The position numbers and the translations under genes are program-made. From Tachypleus tridentatus (lineage: Eukaryota > Arthropoda > Merostomata > Xiphosura > Limulidae), in NCBI RefSeq assembly GCF_004210375.1, contig NC_134829.1, forward strand, positions 32,461,394-32,525,393: DNA of 64,000 nucleotides. Reading direction: 5' to 3'. Below the pieces are notes generated by a model. That model saw only the letters and a list, made by a program, of their open reading frames with translations, searched no databases and had not been told where the DNA came from. Shown piece after piece: positions 27,801-39,800 of the stretch; positions within the stretch are counted from its first letter, which is position 1, and each line of letters begins with the position of its first letter.

Positions 27801-30800
27801 AACTATAATAAGTTTTATATCCGGTCTAGAACTGAATATTTTATCGACGTTCATGGAGAGCAAATTAATTCTTTGTTGATATACCTGTACACTTTTTTTT
27901 TGACGGCTAACTATCTTGAAGCATCTGTAAGTTTTCACCGACGACGATATTTAATGCCATCGTAGAAATACAAACGTCCGAAGTTAATTCACTGAAGTTA
28001 AACGGTTTGTAATGTTCAAAATCTATAGACGTTCCTGATTAAATTCTGTAGTTTTCCTACTGAAAAGCGTTAATATCAATTATAGCTTTCGAGGCTTATA
28101 GTACACTGATAAAACAATATTCTATCTCTTGGCACATTGGTTTATATAGTTAAAGACGAGATTCTCGAACGTTCAACAATGTTTGAAAACAAATAAACCA
28201 CGTATTGTTGATTCTTGCTATCGAGAATCTTGTACGAATTTAGAGAACAGGCGTGACTTGCATAATACAATCTAACAACATACGTCACATGCATCAAATT
28301 GAAACTCTTGTAAGTATCAAAATAGACACATAACGACAAATCTATTACAGTGTATTCTCATCTATTACAGTGCAACTCACCTTTGCTTATGACTTGCTGC
28401 AGTTGTTTCTCTCTCTCTTCAGATGATCCGGGTGCCATAAGTTGATCGCTGTTTCTTTCTTGTTAAATGGTATTAAGTGTAAGGTATATCTCTTTTTTTT
28501 TTATGTAAAACCTAATTCTCCGATCTGAACACGTCTTTATGGTCTGGTTGTATAAATATTTTGGATTGAAAAGAACTATTTCATATCTTTCTCAAAAGTG
28601 ATCGAATTTTGCAGTGACATTACTCTATCTTTAAACAGTAAACTACGTCAAAATCGAGTTTTGATACATTCTGTTCCACCGTGACTTTACATTAGTTGTG
28701 ATTATGACGTGACTTTCTGATCCGCATATTAAATTTGTTTTAATATAGCATATAAAGAATATTTCTTTTCACATCGATTTAACACCTAATCAGTGGAATA
28801 CAAGATGATATAATTTCATAGGTATGACACACAGAACTAAACTGAAGTGTATATCAACCCATGAAATAGGGTGAAACGCGAGTACATAATTTTTATCACT
28901 TAGAATTACCGTAGAAACATCGCATGAATAGGCTGCTTACCTTCCTGTGTAAACCTGTTGCATACATCATGATGACAGGAGTGCTGAAAATTCTGGTAAA
29001 GAAGAGACAATTTTCTTGGAATAAGTTGTTTATAATATACGGAAAGCCATAAGTTGTTTATAATACACGGAAAGCCACGACACGTGCACCAGAGACGGAT
29101 CATGAAATTTGATGAAACGCGGCTCACATGTGATAACTGTTCGTTTGGAAGACACAAGTTATGTGGAATGAATTGCAAAAGTTGCAAATGCAACAGCGGA
29201 GGGTACTAACGTAAGTGTCCTTAGCATCCACAGTGCCCGTGCAATGTTCCATTGTCTTGATGTAACAGTCTTAACGATTCGAAAAGCTTTTTATATGTCA
29301 TTACATATGCTTCCCTAGGAACTTATCCAGATGGAAAGTAAATGGTCTGATCCTTATCGTCACATATACTTTAGTTTGAACTTCCTTGTGTGACTACAGA
29401 TGAGCGCTAATTACCTTACGATATCATGTTAATTGGTAACGACCACTTCATCCTGAGTAGAACCACTAAAACAAAGAACAGTATGTAGTGGTATGAAGTC
29501 TTCAGAGACTGGTGTTAAAGTTAGCATCTACAAGTAACTGTATGAGCTAGAGTGAAAATTTAACGCCTACAAAAAGTATTATTAGTTAATTATATATATG
29601 CAATGCTAATCATAGTAGAATACTAGAAATTTACTATGTCTTAATTTCTATTTTATGATCAGATGAATCTGTTCCAAGGGTATCAACAAATGATTTCACA
29701 TCCAGAGAACAAGCAAGTTTCTTTATAACTGGGCTGGCCAAATATGTGAGGGTTCAATACAATATTCGTATAAGAGTATGTTCATAAAGTCATAACTTCA
29801 CTTTTTTAGTGGGACTGCCATGGCCAGGTGGTTAGGGGGCTCGACTCGGAATGTAAGGGTCGTGGGTTCGATTCCCTGTCACATCAAACGTGCTCGCCCT
29901 TTCATCTGTGGGGATGTTATAATATGACGATCAATCCTACTATTTGTTTGCAAAATAGTAGCCCAAGAGTTGGTGGTAGGTGGTGATGACTAGCTAAATT
30001 AGGGACAGCTGGAGCAGATAGCCCTCGTGTAGCTCTGCGAGAAATTAAAAAACAACATACCTTTCTTAGTTTTTTTGTATCACAAAAGTTCATTAAATAC
30101 CAATACAAATTCCGTCTAGTCTTGATAATGAATAGTCTTGTTTTTCTTTAATTAGTCATTAAAAGGCGTTTTGAATTAATTTAGGAAATGGGGATTTAGA
30201 CAACTACAGAGGACTTTGTTGTTGTTTGTTATTAAGCATAAAGCCACAGAAAGGGCTATCTGTGTTCTGCCTTCCACGAGTATCGAAGCCCTGTTTCTTG
30301 TAGAATAAATCCCCAAACATACCGCTGTGTCACTGAGGGGTTAGTGACCTGTGCTACAAACATAAATGTTAAACAATATTAATCATTATTATATAAGTAG
30401 TTTTCTTGCTATGTGTAAAATATATTTTTTCAAATTAAAAATAAAATATAACTGTCTCTTAATGTCTCAATTAATATTTTTTTTTCTTCTGCCCGGCATG
30501 GCAAAAAGGGTTAAGGTGTTCGACTCATAATCCGAGTGTTGCGGTTTCGAATCCCCGTCGAACCAAACATGCTCGCCCTTTCAGCCGTGGGGCGATATAA
30601 TGTGATGGTCAATCCCACCATTCGCTGGTAAAAGAGTAGCCCAAGAGTTGGCGGTGAGTGGTGATGACTAGTTGCTTTCCATCTAGTCCTACACTGCTAA
30701 ATTAGGGAAGACTAGCGCAGATAGCCCTTGTGTAACTTTTCGCAAAATTCAAAACAAAACAAAAACCTTTTTTATTCATTAATTTAGGGAAATTTAAAGA

Positions 30801-33800
30801 AAACAACAGGAATACCAATTTCAATCGATGCAGAGATTAAATAGTTGCGATAGGTAATCTCAGGGTTAAGGTATATCCATCTCTAATTTATACATACAAC
30901 TAGGGGTTCAGTGTACACGTCTGTGAACTCATAACGTTAAACAAATAATGTTTCAAATAAAAGGTGTTTTGTGTTTTTATTATAACAAAGACACATCGGG
31001 TTATCTGCTGATTCCACAGAGGGGGAATTCAGAACTCCTGATTTTAGCGTTGTAAATCTTTAGACTTACCGCTGCACCAGCAGGGGACTCGACTAAAAGG
31101 AGAGGAGCTAGTCAGTAGCTCTAGCTTCTAAAAGAACTTTATATTGCTCTCTGAACCAAGGAGAGAAGCTAGTCAGTAGCTCTAGCTTCTAAAAGAACTT
31201 TATATTGCTCTCTGAACCAAGGAGAGAAGCTAGTCAGTAGCTCTAGCTTCTAAAATAACTTTATATTGCTCTCTGAACCAAGGAGAGAAGCTAGTTAGTA
31301 CATCTAACTTCTAAAAAAACTTTATATTGCTCTCTGAACCAAGGAGAGAAGCTAGTCAGTACATCTAACTTCTAAAATAACTTTATATTGCTCTCTGAAC
31401 CAAGGAGAGAAGCTAGTTAGTACATCTAACTTCTAAAAAAACTTTATATTGCTCTCTGAACCAAGGAGAGAAGCTAGTTAGTACATCTAACTTCTAAAAA
31501 AACTTTATATTGCTCTCTGAACCAAGGAGAGAAGCTAGTTAGTACATCTAACTTCTAAAAAAACTTTATATTGCTCTCTGAACCAAGGAGAGAAGCTAGT
31601 TAGTACATCTAACTTCTAAAAAAACTTTATATTGCTCTCTGAACCAAGGAGAGAAGCTAGTCAGTAGCTCTAACTTCTAAAAAAACTTTATATTGCTCTC
31701 TGAACCAATGAGAAAAGCTAGTCAGTAGCTCTAACTTCTAAAAGAACTTTATATTGCTCTCTGAACCAAGGAGAGAGGTTAGTCAGTAGCTCTAACTTCT
31801 AAAATAACTTTATATTGCTCTCTGAACCAAGGAGAGAAGCTAGTCAGTAGCTCTAACTTCTAAAATAACTTTATATTGTTCTCTGAACCAAGGAGAGAAG
31901 CTAGTCAGTAGCTCTAGCTTCTAAAAAAACTTTATATTGCTCTCTGAACCAAGGAGAGAGGTTAGTCAGTAGCTCTAACTTCTAAAATAACTTTATATTG
32001 TTCTCTGAACCAAGGAGAGAAGCTAGTCAGTAGCTCTAGCTTCTAAAAAAACTTTATATTGCTCTCTGAACCAAGGAGAGAGGTTAGTCAGTAGCTCTAA
32101 CTTCTAAAAGAACTTTATATTGCTCTCTGAACCAAGGAGAAAAGCTAGTCAGTAGCTCTAACTTCTAAAAGAACTTTATATTGCTCTCTGAACCAAGGAG
32201 AGAGGTTAGTCAGTAGCTCTAACTTCTAAAATAACTTTATATTGTTCTCTGAACCAAGGAGAGAAGCTAGTCAGTAGCTCTAGCTTCTAAAAAAACTTTA
32301 TATTGCTCTCTGAACCAAGGAGAAAAGCTAGTCAGTAGCTCTAACTTCTAAAAGAACTTTATATTGCTCTCTGAACCAAGGAGAGAGGTTAGTCAGTAGC
32401 TCTAACTTCTAAAATAACTTTATATTGCTCTCTGAACCAAGGAGAGAAGCTAGTCAGTAGCTCTAACTTCTAAAATAACTTTATATTGTTCTCTGAACCA
32501 AGGAGAGAAGCTAGTCAGTAGCTCTAACTTCTAAAAGAACTTTATATTGCTCTCTGAACCAAGGAGAGAAGCTAGTTAGTAGCTCTAGCTTCTAAAAAAA
32601 GCTTTATATTGTTCTCTGAATCAAGGAGAAAAGCTAGTCAGTAGCTCTAGCTTCTAAAATAACTTTGTATTGCTCTCTGAACCTAGGAGAGAAGCTAGTC
32701 AGTAGCTCTAACTTCTAAAAGAACTTTATATTGCTCTCTGAACCAAGGAGAGAGGTTAGTCAGTAGCTCTAACTTCTAAAATAACTTTATATTGTTCTCT
32801 GAACCAAGGAGAGAAGCTAGTCAGTAGCTCTAGCTTCTAAAAAAACTTTATATTGCTCTCTGAACCAAGGAGAAAAGCTAGTCAGTAGCTCTAACTTCTA
32901 AAAGAACTTTATATTGCTCTCTGAACCAAGGAGAGAGGTTAGTCAGTAGCTCTAACTTCTAAAATAACTTTATATTGCTCTCTGAACCAAGGAGAGAAGC
33001 TAGTCAGTAGCTCTAACTTCTAAAATAACTTTATATTGTTCTCTGAACCAAGGAGAGAAGCTAGTCAGTAGCTCTAACTTCTAAAAGAACTTTATATTGC
33101 TCTCTGAACCAAGGAGAGAAGCTAGTTAGTAGCTCTAGCTTCTAAAAAAAGCTTTATATTGTTCTCTGAATCAAGGAGAAAAGCTAGTCAGTAGCTCTAT
33201 CTTTTAAAATAACTTTATATTGCTCTCTGAACCAAGGAGAGAAGCTAGTCAGTAGCTCTAACTTCTAAAAGAACTTTATATTGTTCTCTGAACCAAGGAG
33301 AGAAGCTAGTCAGTAGCTCTAACTTCTAAAAGAACTTTATATTGCTCTCTGAACCAAGGAGAGAAGCTAGTCAGTAGCTCTAACTTCTAAAATAACTTTA
33401 TATTGTTCTCTGAACCAAGGAGAGAAGCTAGTCACTAGCTCTATCTTCTAAAATAACTTTATATTGCTCTCTGAACCAAGGGCAGAAGCTAGTCAGTAGC
33501 TCTATCTTTAAAAATAATTTTATATTGCTCTCTGAACCAAGGAAAGAAGCTAGTCAGTATCTCTAACTTCTAAAATAACTTTATATTGCTCTCTGAACCA
33601 AAGAGAGAAGCTAGTTAGTAGCTCTAGCTTCTAAAAGAACTTTATGCTCTCTGAACCAAGGAGAGAAGCTAGTCAGTAGCTCTAGCTTCTAAAAGAACTT
33701 TATATTGCTCTCTGAACCAAGGAGAGAAGCTAGTCAGTAGCTCTAACTTCTAAAAGAACTTTGTATTGCTCTCTGAACCAAGGAGAGAAGCTAGTCAGTA

Positions 33801-36800
33801 GCTCTAACTTAAAAAAGAACTTTATATTGCTCTCTGAACCAAGGAGAGAAGCTAGTCAGTAGCTCTAACTTCTAAAAGAACTTTATATTGCTCTCTGAAC
33901 CAAGGAGAGAAGCTAGTCAGTAGCTCTAACTTCTAAAATAACTTTATATTGCTGTCTGAACCAAGGAGAGAAGCTAGTCAGTAGCTCTGCCTTTAAAAAG
34001 AACTTTATATTGCTCTCTGAACCAAGGAGAGAAGCTAGTCAGTAGCTCTAGCTTCTAAAATAACTTTATGTTGCTCTCTGAACCAAGGAGAGAAGCTAGT
34101 CAGTAGCTCTAACTTCTAAAATAACTTTATATTGTTCTCTGAACCAAGGAGAGAAGCTAGTCAGTAGCTCTAACTTCTAAAATAACTTTATATTGTTCTC
34201 TGAACCAAGGAGAGAAGCTAGTCACTAGCTCTATCTTCTAAAATAACTTTATATTGCTCTCTGAACCAAGGGCAGAAGCTAGTCAGTAGCTCTATCTTTA
34301 AAAATAATTTTATATTGCTCTCTGAACCAAGGAAAGAAGCTAGTCAGTATCTCTAACTTCTAAAATAACTTTATATTGCTCTCTGAACCAAAGAGAGAAG
34401 CTAGTTAGTAGCTCTAGCTTCTAAAAGAACTTTATGCTCTCTGAACCAAGGAGAGAAGCTAGTCAGTAGCTCTAGTTTCTAAAATAACTTTATATTGCTC
34501 TCTGAACCAAGGAGAGAAGCTAGTCAGTAGCTCTAACTTCTAAAATAACTTTATATTGTTCTCTGAACCAAGGAGAGAAGCTAGTCACTAGCTCTATCTT
34601 CTAAAATAACTTTATATTGCTCTCTGAACCAAGGGCAGAAGCTAGTCAGTAGCTCTATCTTTAAAAATAATTTTATATTGCTCTCTGAACCAAGGAAAGA
34701 AGCTAGTCAGTATCTCTAACTTCTAAAATAACTTTATATTGCTCTCTGAACCAAAGAGAGAAGCTAGTTAGTAGCTCTAGCTTCTAAAAGAACTTTATGC
34801 TCTCTGAACCAAGGAGAGAAGCTAGTCAGTAGCTCTAGCTTCTAAAAGAACTTTATATTGCTCTCTGAACCAAGGAGAGAAGCTAGTCAGTAGCTCTAGT
34901 TTCTAAAATAACTTTATATTGCTCTCTGAACCAAGGAGAGAAGCTAGTCAGTAGCTCTAACTTCTAAAAGAACTTTATATTGCTCTCTGAACCAAGGAGA
35001 GAAGCTAGTCAGTAGCTCTAACTTCTAAAATAACTTTATATTGCTGTCTGAACCAAGGAGAGAAGCTAGTCAGTAGCTCTGCCTTTTAAAAGAACTTTAT
35101 ATTGCTCTCTGAACCAAGGAGAGAAGCTAGTCAGTAGCTCTAGCTTCTAAAATAACTTTATGTTGCTCTCTGAACCAAGGAGAGAAGCTAGTCAGCAGCT
35201 CTAACTTCTAAAATAACTTTATATTGTTCTCTGAACCAAGGAGAGAAGTTAGTCAGTAGCTCTAACTTTAAAAGAACTTTATATTGCTCTCTGAACCAAG
35301 GAGAGAAGCTAATCAGTAGCTCTAACTTCTAAAATAACTTTATATTGCTGTCTGAACCAAGGAGAGAAGCTAGTCAGTAGCTCTGCCTTTAAAAATAACT
35401 TTATATTGCTCTCTGAACCAAGGAGAGAAGCTAGTCAGTAGCTCTAACTTCTAAAATAACTTTATATTGCTGTCTGAACCAAGGAGAGAAGCTAGTCAGT
35501 AGCTCTGCCTTTTAAAAGAACTTTATATTGCTCTCAGAACCAAGGAGAGAAGCTAGTCAGTAGCTCTAACTTCTAAAAGAACTTTATATTGTTCTCTGAA
35601 CCAAGGAGAGAAGCTAGTCAGTAGCTCTAATTTCTAAAATAACTTTGTATTACTCTCTGAACCAATAGTAAGATTTATTTCCACTTATATAATGAACATA
35701 CAGTTTAGAGAATGTTCTATGATGTCGAATCTCGAACTTTTGAGTTTTCGGTACCCAACCTAGAACTGGAACCTTTAGGCCACTTCTGACCGACGAACAC
35801 AAAAGATGTATTCACTTTTGACGAGTTACTATGTCATTACACCCTCCGTCTCCCCTAATGGTTCAGCTGCGCTTATAACGCTAAAGTTCAAAGTTAGGTT
35901 CTGCGAAGAGCAGTGCAGCGTAATACCTTATTATGAAATGTTGTGCTTAGCTGAAAAAAAAAAGCCATTTATTTATCTGTAACAGCATAAATTTCGTCTG
36001 TTTTCGGTGACAGTTAACCAAAATGCATGTTGGCTGTTTGTTTAAAGTTACGCACGAAACTATGTAATGGGCTATCTGTTCTTTGCCCAATTTTTAGCAT
36101 TGTAATCCGCAGACGTATCGTTGTGTCACTGGAGACGGGCAGAAACATGATATACGTTGCTAGTATTAAAACATAGAGTTATATTACTTATATTTTTATG
36201 TTTTAAGGTTTTCATAGCGTTAAAGAGCCATCATTAGTGCTAGTACACCATCCATTAGTTACCAAACGGGCTGTCATTACCAGCCAACTGAATAGAATTG
36301 AAAATAATCGGTTATACCATTGATAATAAAACGCAAACCAGATTGAAAGTTCAAAAAATACTGTTGTCCAATGATTATCCAATGGTTACATTACCAATAT
36401 ATTCTACGATATTGCTTCACGAGATTTTAACAAGCGATAGCAAGAACAAACAAAAAAATATCGTTTCATGAATAAGGCCTTTCGTGAATAAACCTTTAAC
36501 CGTTTGTTTTCATGAAGTATTTAGAGGTCTGGTTTGAATACCCATATCGTACATAAAACATGTAAACACTGAAAGATATACTTACTCGATCAGCTTTCAA
36601 TAACAACATTGCATGGAAGTCAAAAAGTACTTTCCTAAAGGACAATAGGTTAGAGAAATCTCACACACTTAGGAACACTCTCTATGAAATAACGCGTACA
36701 CAGAGTCCAGCCACATGTGTAACCGAATACAGCCATTAGATACATGATCGTTTGAAAGAACACATTCGTGCTACTACAAATCTAGACAGCATAGAAGCAA

Positions 36801-39800
36801 CCACTGAACATTAGATCAACTCGCATGGCATGATGAACGAGACACCTTATCAGATCAAAGGCTTAGAGATTTGTTTCAACTTTGTGAGCAAAATATTTCA
36901 GTAATATTTGTTCATCCAATCTAAATGTCCTTCCATTAACAGATGCAATGCCTGGCTTCCATACGTAAATGCTAAAAAACAAAAATATATCTTACATGAT
37001 ATAATAACAGATTTATGGATATGGCGAATTAACTATAATTGTTCTAATATGTTCATTTAAGAATATATTCTTTATCTAGTTTATTAGGGTTCTTAAATAA
37101 TTAAAACAGTGTATAATAATAATATTCCAATTCGTCGTATCCATCGTCGACGACGCTTTTCACCCATTTAGGACTTTTAAGACCCCCAGGGATACCAACA
37201 AACACAGTCGTTGTCAAAACACTACGTACAAATACCATTTGTTACAATAATTGTTAGGGCGTGAACGACTTTTAGAAGCTGGCGAAACATGATTATAACT
37301 AACTTCACTCATAATAAGGCATTAGCTTTAGGCCTAATGTATTTCTTACTCACTACATTCTTTATCTGGTTACTTTTGATAAGAGGAGTGTCTAAGGTTT
37401 TAATTTATTATTTCATTTCTCGTATTCAATATAAACTTAAATTAACGTTTACCTCTTTTCCAATTCGTAGGTCTTGTGCCACCAATCGTTGCAAGTTTAA
37501 TTATGGGAAAATTTGGCCAGTTTCTGGTTTTGCTAATGATTCTAATGGCAGTGACGTCAACAGGATCAGCAGAAGTTATTGCTGTAACGTCTCTTCTCGT
37601 CTACGACGTATATCAGTTCTACTTAAAGGTAATATTAACTTACACTTCAGTACTTAGAGATAAAGGTAATATTCACTTACACTTCAGTACTTATAGATAA
37701 AGGTAATATTCACTTACACTTTAGTACTTAGAGACATATTGTATGAACGAAGATAAATAAATAGTTGTTCAACATGTCTTCAATATATTTCATGCATTAT
37801 ATCAGAAAACAAATAAAGGAATGTAACCTAAGGCTGATCAGATACCGTGCTAGGTTTTATTAAATTTCAAAGTGTGAAATATTTATTATACTCTGCTATT
37901 AAGTACCATTAATACATGGATTACCAGTTTCTTGATCATGAAATGCTGTGCTTAGCTGCCACAAAAGGCTCGGCATGGCCTGGTGGGTTAAGGCGTTCGA
38001 CTCGTAATCCGAGGGTCGCGATTTCGAATCCCCGTTGCACCAAACATGCTCGCCCTTTCAGTCGTGGGGGGCATTATAATATGATGGTCAATCCCACTAT
38101 TCTTCGGTAAAAGAGCAACCCAAGAGTTGGTGGTGGATGGTGATAACTATCTGCTTTTCCTCTAGTCTTATACTGCTAAATTTGGGACGGTTAGCGCAGA
38201 TAACCCTCATGTAGCTTTGCGCGAAATTCAAAACAAATCCTGACTTAAAAACATATATTTTCTTCGCTAATTCACAAAGCAACAGAAAAGTTTATTTTAC
38301 GTAACACATTGTTCTTCCCTAGCTTCATGATTTTGCTGGATCCAAAATAGCTCCGCCATTTTGTTTGTATTAGAAAAAAAATGAAATAATAAAACTACGG
38401 AATATAATCCAGTCATCTACAAAAATAATAAACAAACCTACAAACCTTACAGGGTTATTCAGTTAAGAGATCGCTTTAACAAAGTATTCCAGTCATAAAA
38501 TGGAAAAAACAAAAGAATTAGGTACTTTTGTTGATTTAATATATATGTGTGTATGCCTATTTTCCACAGATGTGGTACAATTTACATTTCTTTTTAGGCT
38601 CAATAAACACTGAAAGGAACAAGTAAATAACCGTTTTATTTCAGATGAACTAATACACACTGTTGGTAGAGCAAATCTGAACAACATTAAAGTTTGTTTT
38701 TGTTGTTATTTTCTCTGTTTTGCTCAAAATCGGGAATTGTTGTTGATGGTCGGACAGTGTCATTTCACTTCATTCTTGCCTATTGATGAAAATATCCCAC
38801 CATTAACAACAAAGCCAGATTCAACCTATTCTAAAGCGTGTATGAGTGTCTTCGTATCAAAGATACATATGAATGTTGTGACATATCTATATTAGTTGTG
38901 ATATATGTATTAAGGAGGTAAGTGAATTTTGTAGTATATATATAAAACATATATATTGAAGACATAAATATTATATAGATTGGGAAATGTTAGAGTCAAA
39001 TTATAAGGGAGAGAGATGCTTAGAAACAGTTAAAGATGAATTTCTTCTATAACTGGTTGTGGACCGAACTAGGAATAATGTTATTTTAAATTTATTGTTA
39101 ACTTCTAACACATAAATTGTTGGCAAGGTAGAGGTTGAGGAATATTCGGATGTATTGTTCAATTAGATTTGGTATTTCGCTGCATATACAGAATAATAAT
39201 AAGAACTTGGTTACATATTAAAAACAGAAAACAAATTTTAAATGGATGAGACAACAATGCTGTCTATTACGTAACTAAATTAATTGAAGATAATAATCAA
39301 ATGTGGATTTTTTTTAAATAAATTATTATGTGTTCAATATACACATGTTCCTTATGGAGAAAAATATGGCTGCAAGTAAAAACATATTTCAGTTCACCAA
39401 GGTTATAAAGGATAAAACTAATGAAAATCATTAAAAATATAAAAAAATCTAAACTGAATGTAATGATGATAATTTAAATAATTATAGAGAAACAACCAAG
39501 GTGATCAAACAGGAAGCTAGAAAGTAAAAACATATGTGAAAAAACTGGCTGAAAATCTAGAAAGAAAATAAGGATTTCTTTAGATACATAAAGGGTAATC
39601 AAAATGTTAGGATAGGAGGAGGACCTTTCAAGGATCATACATGAATGTTAGGATAGGAGGATGACCTTTCAAGGATCATACATGAATGTTAGGATAGGAG
39701 GAGGACCTTTCAAGGATCATACAGGAATGTTAGGATAGGAGGAGGGCCTTTCAAGGATCATACAGGAATGTTAGGATAGGAGGAGGGCCTTTCAAGGATC

